Source of the DNA: CAVVYA01 sp964577835
Lineage (GTDB): Bacteria; Pseudomonadota; Alphaproteobacteria; SMXQ01
Assembly: GCA_964577835.1 (NCBI GenBank)
Contig: CAZOBN010000041.1
Coordinates: forward strand, 1-24,836
Direction: 5' to 3'
Length of the DNA: 24,836 bases
Made by a program: the position numbers and the translations under genes. This document shows, one piece after another, positions 7,583 to 14,337 of the stretch (its first letter is position 1; each line of letters opens with the position of its first letter). The notes beneath the pieces are model-generated. The model worked only from the letters and a program-made list of their open reading frames with translations. It made no database searches and was not told where the DNA came from.

Positions 7583-9426
7583 TGACGGGCGCGGGGGCAA
7601 CCACGCTCGCCTCCGCACTCGGCTCCCCCAAAAAAGAGGGCGCCGGCGAGACCATCGTCGCGCGCTCGGTCAGCGGCAAGCGCTGGCGCCTGCGCGCAAC
7701 CGATGAGCGGCTGGGCCTGGCGCTGGCGCAGAAGCTCGGCGTGCCGGAGATCGTCGGCCGCCTGCTCGCGGGCCGCGGCATCGGCATTGACGAAGCCCCC
7801 GACTATCTCAATCCAACATTGCGCGCGGCGCTGCCCGATCCGAGCCATCTGCTCGACATGGACAAGGCGGTCGAGCGCCTATGCCGCGCCATCCGCGACC
7901 GCGAATCCATCGCCGTGTTCGGCGACTACGACGTGGACGGCGCCACCTCGAGCGCGCTTCTGCGCCGATTCCTGCGCGCCTGCGGCCTCGAGCCGATCGT
8001 CTATATTCCCGACCGGCTGAAGGAAGGTTACGGCCCCAACGGCCCGGCGATGCAGGCGCTGGCCAAGCAGGGCGCGAAAATCGTCATCACGGTCGATTGC
8101 GGCATCACGGCCCACGAGCCCTTGGAAATCGCCGCGAACGCCGGACTCGACATCGTCATCGTCGACCATCATGTGGCCGAACCGAAACTGCCGCGCGCCT
8201 TCGCGGTGATCAATCCGAACCGGCTCGACGAGACCTCGCCGCACGGCAATCTGGCGGCGGTCGGCGTCGCCTATCTGCTCGTGGTGGCGCTCAACCGCGC
8301 GCTGCGCGAGTCCGGCTTCTGGGACGCCAACCGGCCCGCGCCGGACCTCATGCAGTATCTCGACATCGTGGCGCTCGGCACGGTGTGCGACATCGCCAGG
8401 CTCACCGGCGTCAACCGCGCCTTCGTCGCCCAGGGGCTCAAGGTCATGGCACGGCGCGGCAACATCGGGCTCGCGGCGCTCGGCGACGTGGCCAAAATGG
8501 AGAACAAGCCCGAGGCCTGGCACTGCGGATTCTTCCTCGGCCCGCGCGTCAATGCCGGCGGGCGGGTCGGCGTCGCCGACCTCGGCATGCGCCTGCTCAC
8601 CACGGACGACGCGCTCGAGGCCCAGGCCATCGCGCAACGCCTCGACGCATTGAACGTCGAGCGGCGCGACATCGAGGCGCGCGTGCTGGAGGAGGCCTGC
8701 GCCGAGGTCGCCGCCGCTGGCAACGGCGGCGGGCCGACCTCGCTCGCCTTCGCGGTCGGCCGCGGCTGGCATCCCGGCGTCATCGGCATCGTGGCAAGCC
8801 GGCTCAAGGAACAATTCAATGTGCCGGCCTGCGTTCTGGCGCTCGACGCCGATGGCATCGCCAAGGGGTCTGGCCGCTCGGTCAGGGGCGTCGATCTCGG
8901 TGCCGCGGTGATCGCCGCGCGCCAGGCGGGACTGCTGATCAACGGCGGCGGCCATCCCATGGCGGCGGGATTCACCATCGCCGAAGACAATATCCCGGCA
9001 CTGCGCGATTTCCTGTCGCTGCGCATCGCCCAGGACATCAGCGATGGCGACATCGGACCGACCCTGTCGCTCGACGGCGCGCTGACACCCAAGGCGGTCA
9101 GCGTGCGGCTCGCCGAAACCATCCAGGCGCTCGGCCCGTTCGGCGCCGGCAACGCGGAGCCACGCTTCTGGCTGCCATCGGTGCGCCTGATGAAGCCCGA
9201 GGTGCTCGCCGGCAAGCATGTGCGCGTTTTCGTCGCCGGCGACGCCACCGGCGGCAACGGACGGCTCAAGGCCGTCGCCTTCCGCGCGGTCGACACGCCG
9301 CTCGGCGACGCCATGCTGAATTCCGGCGGCCTCGCCGTCAGCCTCGCCGGCCGCCTGCGCCTCAACGAATGGATGGGCAGCGTAAGCTGCGAATTCCAGG
9401 TCGACGACGTGGCGATCGGCGGATAG
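7582..9426 (+). CDS. recJ: Single-stranded-DNA-specific 5'-3' exonuclease RecJ
   Basis: The product is 614 aa from the ATG at 7582, which overlaps the glpX stop as TGATG; a TTG one codon earlier is less likely. RecJ degrades ssDNA 5' to 3' in RecF-pathway recombination, mismatch repair and base excision repair. DHH-family motifs appear in order: FGDYDVDGATSSALL near residue 115, VDCGITAHE near 171, IVDHHVAEPKLPR near 194, and the DHHA1 motif INGGGHPMAAGF near 454. The C-terminal OB-like region ends with LAGRLRLNEWMGSVSCEFQVDDV. Length and motifs are complete. It is the last gene of the operon before accessory DNA begins. Confidence 0.96.
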   Translation: MTGAGATTLASALGSPKKEGAGETIVARSVSGKRWRLRATDERLGLALAQKLGVPEIVGRLLAGRGIGIDEAPDYLNPTLRAALPDPSHLLDMDKAVERLCRAIRDRESIAVFGDYDVDGATSSALLRRFLRACGLEPIVYIPDRLKEGYGPNGPAMQALAKQGAKIVITVDCGITAHEPLEIAANAGLDIVIVDHHVAEPKLPRAFAVINPNRLDETSPHGNLAAVGVAYLLVVALNRALRESGFWDANRPAPDLMQYLDIVALGTVCDIARLTGVNRAFVAQGLKVMARRGNIGLAALGDVAKMENKPEAWHCGFFLGPRVNAGGRVGVADLGMRLLTTDDALEAQAIAQRLDALNVERRDIEARVLEEACAEVAAAGNGGGPTSLAFAVGRGWHPGVIGIVASRLKEQFNVPACVLALDADGIAKGSGRSVRGVDLGAAVIAARQAGLLINGGGHPMAAGFTIAEDNIPALRDFLSLRIAQDISDGDIGPTLSLDGALTPKAVSVRLAETIQALGPFGAGNAEPRFWLPSVRLMKPEVLAGKHVRVFVAGDATGGNGRLKAVAFRAVDTPLGDAMLNSGGLAVSLAGRLRLNEWMGSVSCEFQVDDVAIGG

Positions 9427-9428
9427 GA

Positions 9429-9449
9429 GCATCCGATCAAAGCGGATGC
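9429..9449 (+). terminator. Hairpin just after recJ
   Basis: GCATCCG (9429-9435) pairs perfectly with CGGATGC (9443-9449) around the loop ATCAAAG, starting two bases after the recJ stop. There is no T-run afterwards, so it may be a Rho-assisted terminator or a 3'-end stability hairpin. Confidence 0.45.
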
Positions 9450-9500
9450 CGATGAGGAGCGATTATGAAGTCCCTGAACGCCGAATGGGATCCGGTCGGT

Positions 9501-9672
9501 CTGAGAGACTGTTTGAAAATGGCCAAAATTGGCATCCGCGATAGCTCATGCAATGGAGCCAATGAAACTGGAGCCGCGGAAAGCTGCCATTTTCACTGGT
9601 GGGGATGTTGCTGTTTCCGGTGCCTCGGCACCAAAATCGACTTCCGAATCGAATTTTCAAACGGACTCTGAG
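9501..9672. mobile_element. MITE-like element with IS5/IS427-type ends
   Basis: Terminal inverted repeats are AGACTGTTTGAAAAT at 9506-9520 and ATTTTCAAACGGACT at 9653-9667, matching at 13 of 15 positions. They are bracketed by a direct CTGAG at 9501-9505 and 9668-9672. CTNAG fits the target preference known for the IS427 group of the IS5 family, and ends of the form GAGAC-TGTTTGAAAA occur in that group as I recall it. The 162-bp core has no transposase coding capacity and an internal GGTGCC-TC-GGCACC hairpin, so it would be a non-autonomous element. It lies 75 bp after recJ. It also interrupts a short reading frame opened by a GAGGAG-spaced ATG at 9465. Confidence 0.75.
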
Positions 9673-9703
9673 CAGGTCTCTGATGCCGGCGAGAAGGGCG
9701 GAA

Positions 9704-10006
9704 CTACCGGCCAGCCTGATGTTTCCGCTCTTGAATGAACAGCCAAGCGGCCAGGGAGGAGAGAAAGATCCAGCGCCGGCGTGTCAGCGCACCGAGCAGG
9801 ATGCCGGCCGCGGCGAGGGTTGACGGGTGGCGGGCCAGGAGCGCCGTCAGATCCAAAATCTCGCCATCGGTCGAAGAGGGGCCCGGCCGGCCAGTTCTGG
9901 CAGATGGGCGCCGCGTCGTCGCACTTCGTGCCGGTCGCATCCCGGCGGCTGTTTTACGCGGGGAACGACGTTTGGGCGGCTGCGGCATGGCGGGGCCTGT
10001 CATCAT
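9704..10006 (-). CDS. Putative small membrane protein (possibly decayed)
   Basis: The 100-codon minus-strand frame has a Pro/Arg-rich N-terminal part of unclear reality. Its last ~55 residues read like a genuine protein: DGEILDLTALLARHPSTLAA, then GILLGALTRRRWIFLSSLAAWLFIQ, one or two hydrophobic helices split by a TRRRW turn. It ends abruptly (ERKHQAGR) about 30 bp before the MITE-like element. A shift to another frame gives no convincing continuation, so it may be an intact mini-protein or a truncated one. I do not recognise the family. There is no clear ribosome site; the true start could be an internal Met. Confidence 0.35.
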   Translation of the reverse strand: MMTGPAMPQPPKRRSPRKTAAGMRPARSATTRRPSARTGRPGPSSTDGEILDLTALLARHPSTLAAAGILLGALTRRRWIFLSSLAAWLFIQERKHQAGR

Positions 10007-10121
10007 CTCTGGGGACGCAGGAGAAGAACGCCAGAGAGCGGCCGCAGTTCAGCCCCATCCGCGGCGAGCCCGGGGGGAGCAACCGCCGGATGGTCGGCCC
10101 TGCGCGGGTTTTATGGCAGAC

Positions 10122-10137
10122 GTGGCGTCCCCAGCGG
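10122..10137 (-). other. Copy of the tRNA-Glu 3' end (putative distal attachment site)
   Basis: The 16 bases GTGGCGTCCCCAGCGG are identical, in the same orientation, to 11269-11284. That segment is the last 15 nt of the tRNA-Glu gene (including CCA) plus one flanking base. Weaker similarity continues beyond it (TAACGAAAC versus GATTCGAAC). The copy lies on the 3' side of the tRNA, as an attR/attL site of an element integrated into the tRNA 3' end would. Confidence 0.6.
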
Positions 10138-10378
10138 TAACGAAACGGGGCACTGGGACGTGGCTGTACCCTTGCTTTCCAGCCCGTAACAGACAAGAGC
10201 TACAGGTTTAAACCGGCGCCGCCAGAAGTGCCTGATTTGTTCCATGGAGCTGATGTGAGCGAAATAAGGCCGCACTGCTTCTTTTCGAAAAATTAACCCC
10301 GGTTCGTCAAAGTTGAGGACCAGCGTTGCCTGGCCTGTCTGCAATAGACTGAGCCGCCAGCAGAACGTTAGGTCCGCC

Positions 10379-11164
10379 ATGCTGCTCCGATATGCAATGT
10401 TGGCCACGGGGATATTCTTCGCGGGGCCTTATTTTCAATTCGATGGTTTCGGCAGCGCAATGCTCGCTTTGAGCGGCGTTTTTATCGCGCTGTTTGCGAG
10501 CACGTTGTACCGCTACCGGCGGCGCGTCAGTGTCGGCAAAGCTGGCGAACGCGCCGTCCGGCAGATCTTATCCAACCTCGGCGTAGAGGCGGTCCACGAC
10601 GTATATTTGCCGCAACCGGACGGCTCGATGCAACTCGATCACATCGCTTTGTTTCCGGCGAGCCTCGCTGTCATCGAAACGAAAGCCTATAATGGCTGTT
10701 TCGATATGGACGGCAGCCGCCATTGGCGTCGCATCGGCGGACGGGGCACGCTCTTCCGGATCAGCAATCCGCTATGGCAACTCGAAGCGGCCAAGAAGGC
10801 TCTTTCCGCGGCTATTCCTGGGGTGCGCGTGTGGGGCCTGGTCGTGCTCGCGGGCAACTACAGCACGACGGACGGCCACCCAAACAACGTCGTTTCTATC
10901 GAGGGCCTTCGACATTACATTGCCGATCATCGCCGGCGACATGGCGAGTGGCGATATACCGAACAAATCAACGAGGCGTGGAAGCGGTTGAACGCGCTCA
11001 AGCGCGAATATGCACCGCTCGGAAAAACCCACGTCAGAAACGCGCGGAAGAAGCGCGGAGATCGCTTTTATGATTTTGAGGAAATCTGGCCATTGTGGCT
11101 ATGGGGCAGCCTCGCGGCGGAGGCTGTCGTCCTCTGTCTCCTGGCGCGGTACAACCTGATTTAA
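10379..11164 (+). CDS. Membrane protein with NERD (nuclease-related) domain
   Basis: The product is 261 aa from ATG 10379; an in-frame TTG at 10313 would add 22 unlikely residues. N-terminal hydrophobic segments lie at about residues 6-16 and 27-44 and are followed by YRYRRR. The NERD domain then shows the restriction-endonuclease-like signature: GKAGERAV with Glu57, QLDHIALF with Asp87, and VIETKAYNG with Glu100 and Lys102, then NPLWQLEAAKKAL. A last hydrophobic helix ends the protein (residues ~236-258). NERD proteins are known as predicted nucleases linked to DNA processing; whether this one cuts DNA is inference. It is the only gene between the tRNA-Glu end and its copy, and its base composition differs from the neighbours. 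A role in defence or element maintenance is possible but unproven. Confidence 0.82.
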   Translation: MLLRYAMLATGIFFAGPYFQFDGFGSAMLALSGVFIALFASTLYRYRRRVSVGKAGERAVRQILSNLGVEAVHDVYLPQPDGSMQLDHIALFPASLAVIETKAYNGCFDMDGSRHWRRIGGRGTLFRISNPLWQLEAAKKALSAAIPGVRVWGLVVLAGNYSTTDGHPNNVVSIEGLRHYIADHRRRHGEWRYTEQINEAWKRLNALKREYAPLGKTHVRNARKKRGDRFYDFEEIWPLWLWGSLAAEAVVLCLLARYNLI

Positions 11165-11269
11165 ATCGGTCATTTCTTACTGTGCCAGATCGTCCAGCGA
11201 TTTCTCCCCAATGGCAAAGTTCGCTGGGATTCAGTTGACGTGGAAGCGGAGCCCGGTTTTGTTCAAGAG

Positions 11270-11345
11270 TGGCGTCCCCAGCGGGATTCGAACCCGCGTT
11301 ACCGCCGTGAAAGGGCGATGTCCTAGGCCTCTAGACGATGGGGAC
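11270..11345 (-). tRNA. tRNA-Glu (anticodon TTC)
   Basis: The gene reads on the minus strand from GTCCCC at 11345 to GCCA at 11270, 76 nt with encoded CCA. The acceptor stem GTCCCC pairs with GGGGAC. The D-arm contains GTCTAGAGGCCTAGGAC. The anticodon loop is within CCCTTTCACGG, and the T-arm is GCGGGTTCGAATCCCGC. The anticodon is TTC. Its 3' end is duplicated at 10122-10137. Confidence 0.97.
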
Positions 11346-11655
11346 ACGGTCGGAGCCGCGGGTTGCCACGGCTTGCCGCGCGAGGCGGAAAGAGCGCCTG
11401 ACTTACGGGGAAACGGGCTTGGAATCAAGCTGATTCAAGGGCCGGACCCCCTGGGCTATCCCCCGCCGCCAGGCCCTCAAACCGAGGGCGGGCCAAACGT
11501 CTTTTAAGCCGCTCGGCCGTCTTGCTTGAACGGTTCCCCGGGAACTCGTTGCCGACACGCACGGCAAGCAAATCCGATAGCAGGCGTGGCGAAGGCGGGT
11601 TTTCGACCCCCTGACGGCTATGGACAATGAAGCACAGAGTGTTCGATGGGCCTCG
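11346..11655. other. Intergenic stretch upstream of tRNA-Glu
   Basis: No convincing gene is seen. The stretch separates the tRNA-Glu gene (transcribed leftward) from the 3' end of the leftward glycosyltransferase genes. It contains a small GCCCTC/GAGGGC hairpin at 11473-11489. The tRNA promoter must lie here, but no clear -35/-10 pair could be picked. Confidence 0.4.
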
Positions 11656-13107
11656 TCACGGGGGCTTCTCGATGAGAAGCGCCGTGACTGTCTGGTCCCA
11701 CCACCGTGTGGCCACCTTGGTGCCAATGACGAATCCCTGGCCGGTGAACTGCGCTTCCGGATCGGCTCCGCTCCATGTGATATCGCGGTAGACGTACCAA
11801 AACCGAGTGTCGTGGATCTTTCCAAGATCGTGTTCCTCGGTGACCGGGATCTCCGGCGCGTTCTCCAGATGGTAGGCCAGCGGCACGCGAACGAACCATT
11901 CCGACGCATAGACGGGCGCCGGGGTGCGCGCGGCGATCGCCTCGGCGATCACGTCCCAGCGGTATCGCTTGTCGTCGCGGGCGAGATAAGTCGCCGCCGA
12001 CCCGATCGCCCAAACCAGGATCGCGCAGCGGAGGACGTTGGCCAGCATGTCTGGTTTGAGCCTGCTGAGCGAGAGCCCGATCAAAAGGTAATATGGCAGC
12101 GCAACGATACTGAGATGCCGCTCGCCCCACAGGTTCTGCTTGGCGAAGAAGCTGGCGAGCGAGGTCAACAACATCGGCGTGGCCACGACCGCGAGCCAAA
12201 ATCCCGCCGAATTCGCATCGAAAAAATCCCGATAGCGCCGCTGGAAGACGAGGGATAGGCAAAGCGCCAGAACCGGCACGGAGAAGAGGATGAGACCGAG
12301 ACGGGTGGCATTGTGGAAGCCGATAAAGCCGTTGAACGTGGCGATGAGCCACAGATAGTCGGTCAATCCGGGCACCCCTGTGCCCATCCAGGAAATCTGG
12401 CCAGCCAGATTTTCCTGGCGTAGGGCGGCCAACCCGACGAGTACGGCCCAGGGAAGAAAAGCGAGCCCCGCGAGCGCCGCCGACAGGACCATCATCGTCG
12501 CCTTTTGCCGCCCGGCGAGCGCCATGAGAATGCATTGCGTGGCAATGACCGTCAGGCCCCAATAGTGGGAATACACCATCGGAATATTCACGAGAGTCAG
12601 CAGCGCCCATGTGCGCCAGGAAAATTCCTTCCGCAGCCGCACGAACAGCAAAAGCGAGAGGGCGGCGAAAAACTCGAGAGCCGCGAACATGCGGGCATAT
12701 TGCGCGAAATAGATAAGCGCGCCATTCGTGGCGATAAACACGAGAACCAGCAGCGCATCCCGGTGCTTGAGGTTCAGTTCCCGGCAAAGCGCGCAGGCGA
12801 CCGGCACGAGGCCGACTCCGAACAGCACGGAGGGCAGGCGCGCCCATGTTTCGGTTACGGCTCCTAGCCCGAGCGACAGTTTCAGGACGACATAATGCAG
12901 CGGCGGGTGGGACTTGTCGTTCACGACGATGGAAAACATCCGGTCCCAGGACGAGCGCGCGGCAATGACGCTGAACACCTCGTCCGTCTCGAGACCGTAG
13001 GCGGACAGGTCGAAAAGCCTCAAGGCCGCCGCCGCGACGAACGTTGCGCAGGCGAACCAGGCGATGGTCCTGTCGCGCATCGCCGTGGGGGTTATTTCCG
13101 TCGCCAT
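11656..13107 (-). CDS. Multi-membrane glycosyltransferase, GT39/ArnT-like (GT-C fold)
   Basis: The product is 483 aa from the ATG at 13107; a longer frame upstream lies within the glycosyltransferase gene next to it and is rejected. It has about ten or more hydrophobic helices. In the first external loop it shows GLETDEVFSV, the acidic DE typical of GT-C enzymes, followed by NDKSHPPLHYVVLKL and TWARLPSVLFGV, as in PMT/ArnT-like family proteins. A soluble C-terminal part of about 110 residues follows. Such enzymes transfer a sugar from polyprenyl phosphate to lipid A, protein or polysaccharide on the periplasmic face. Its start overlaps the end of the upstream GtrB-GtrA gene by 16 bp, so the two are probably co-translated and work together: one makes the lipid-linked sugar, the other uses it. 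The acceptor is unknown. Confidence 0.85.
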   Translation of the reverse strand: MATEITPTAMRDRTIAWFACATFVAAAALRLFDLSAYGLETDEVFSVIAARSSWDRMFSIVVNDKSHPPLHYVVLKLSLGLGAVTETWARLPSVLFGVGLVPVACALCRELNLKHRDALLVLVFIATNGALIYFAQYARMFAALEFFAALSLLLFVRLRKEFSWRTWALLTLVNIPMVYSHYWGLTVIATQCILMALAGRQKATMMVLSAALAGLAFLPWAVLVGLAALRQENLAGQISWMGTGVPGLTDYLWLIATFNGFIGFHNATRLGLILFSVPVLALCLSLVFQRRYRDFFDANSAGFWLAVVATPMLLTSLASFFAKQNLWGERHLSIVALPYYLLIGLSLSRLKPDMLANVLRCAILVWAIGSAATYLARDDKRYRWDVIAEAIAARTPAPVYASEWFVRVPLAYHLENAPEIPVTEEHDLGKIHDTRFWYVYRDITWSGADPEAQFTGQGFVIGTKVATRWWDQTVTALLIEKPP

Positions 13108-14168
13108 GTGACCGCCGAGGAAACCACGTAATTCCATAAGACGCCGACCATCGCTCCGGCCACGCCAGACACCCACCATGAGTAATCTCGATAGAAAATC
13201 GAGGACGCGACGCCGACGTTGGCGGCCGCGCCGATGCTGCAGATGACATAGAAGGATATCAGTCCGGTGACAAAACGCATGCCGCGCAAACGCCGGTCCC
13301 TGTAGGTCAGGGCATTGTTCAGCGTGAAGTTGCTCGTCATGGCGGTCATCGTCGCGATGGCTTGTGCGGCCGGGAAGGAGACCAAGGGAAGGCAGAGCCA
13401 TAGGGTCGCGAGGTGGACGAGGACGCCGAACGATCCGACCGCGCCGAACAGGATGAACCTGACGGGAATGTATTTTCCGAACAGCTTATCCAGGAGCAGG
13501 GTCAGGTATTCCCAGGCAACGAACGTTTCCAGCTTGCTCTCGCCATGGATGCGCTGGCGAAAAACATAAGGGAGCTCCTTGAACTTGTAGGGCCTCGGCG
13601 CGGAGGCAAATAGATCGAGCAGGATCTTGAAGCCCTGCCCCGACAAATTGCGGACGCTTGATTCGAATGCCGAGCGACGCAGCATGAAAAAGCCGCTCAT
13701 GGGATCCGACAAGGTGGCCGGGACGACAAGGCGTGACAGTCGCGTCGCGAAATTGCTGATGGCGACCCGTTTCGCAGTCCAATCGCCAAGGTCGCCGCCC
13801 TCGGCGCGTCGGCTCCCGATCACGATATCCACCTCCTCGGTCTTCAGTATGTCGAGCATCTTGGGCAAAAGCGATTCGTCGTGCTGCAGGTCTGCGTCGA
13901 TGACCGCCAAATACGGCGAGCTGCTCGCCAGCATGCCTTCGGCCACCGCCGTGGTCAGCCCGCGCCGCCCGATTCGCTGGATGCACCGTACCCGGGAGTC
14001 GCGTTGCGCCAAATCGCGGACCACGGATGCCGTCCGGTCCGGCGAGTCATCGTCGACGAAAATCATCTCCCAATTGTCGCTTTCGAATGCCTCCTTCACA
14101 CGCTCGAAGAGCAATTCCACATTGTCCCGCTCGTTGAACGTCGGCACTACAATGGTCAGCTCAACCAT
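13092..14168 (-). CDS. Polyprenyl-phosphate glycosyltransferase (GT2) fused to a GtrA domain
   Basis: The product has 358 aa. The N-terminal ~225 residues form a GT-A domain of the dolichol-phosphate mannosyltransferase/GtrB type: LTIVVPTFNERDN, DDDSPD at 39-44, DADLQHD near 92, GSRRAEGGD and RQRIHGESKLE. The C-terminal ~125 residues form a four-helix GtrA domain (IPVRFILFGAVGSFGVLVHL, TSNFTLNNALTYRDRR), a family proposed to flip the lipid-linked sugar. It makes a polyprenyl-phosphate hexose at the inner membrane. Fusion of the two halves is known in other bacteria. It overlaps and probably drives the GT39-like gene downstream. Both genes are less GC-rich than the recJ operon, which suggests separate ancestry. 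Confidence 0.92.
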   Translation of the reverse strand: MVELTIVVPTFNERDNVELLFERVKEAFESDNWEMIFVDDDSPDRTASVVRDLAQRDSRVRCIQRIGRRGLTTAVAEGMLASSSPYLAVIDADLQHDESLLPKMLDILKTEEVDIVIGSRRAEGGDLGDWTAKRVAISNFATRLSRLVVPATLSDPMSGFFMLRRSAFESSVRNLSGQGFKILLDLFASAPRPYKFKELPYVFRQRIHGESKLETFVAWEYLTLLLDKLFGKYIPVRFILFGAVGSFGVLVHLATLWLCLPLVSFPAAQAIATMTAMTSNFTLNNALTYRDRRLRGMRFVTGLISFYVICSIGAAANVGVASSIFYRDYSWWVSGVAGAMVGVLWNYVVSSAVTWRRK

Positions 14169-14337
14169 GCCGTCTCACCCCTGCACGAAGGACACTACCC
14201 GAGGAAACGATTTTTTCTCCTCTAGGTTCATGTTGAAGACTCCCATGTACGCGCGATGGGGACGATCCTGGCAATATTGGATCGACTGTCGGAGGGTAGT
14301 CTATGGCTCGCCGGAAGAGCGGGGTCGCCTCGGGCCG

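Larger units (their letters stand above)
10122..11284. mobile_element. Putative tRNA-Glu-integrated mini-element or island remnant
   Basis: This segment of about 1.15 kb is delimited by direct repeats of the tRNA-Glu 3' end and contains a single clear gene, a NERD-domain membrane protein. Its DNA is visibly less GC-rich than the recJ operon. No integrase or excisionase gene is inside, so it is either a decayed island, a satellite mobilised in trans, or a chance arrangement around a decayed second tRNA copy. Confidence 0.5.

Noticed and set aside
7879..9432. 517-aa minus-strand frame opposite recJ
   Set aside because: It is a shadow of high-GC codon periodicity. RecJ on the plus strand carries all catalytic motifs.
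10111..10407. 98-aa minus-strand frame ending at the tRNA-end copy, considered as an integrase remnant
   Set aside because: No tyrosine-recombinase R-H-R-Y pattern could be seen. It overlaps the NERD gene start.
14255..14275. GATGGGGAC resembling the 5' end of tRNA-Glu
   Set aside because: Only nine bases match and no tRNA-like fold follows, so this is probably chance.
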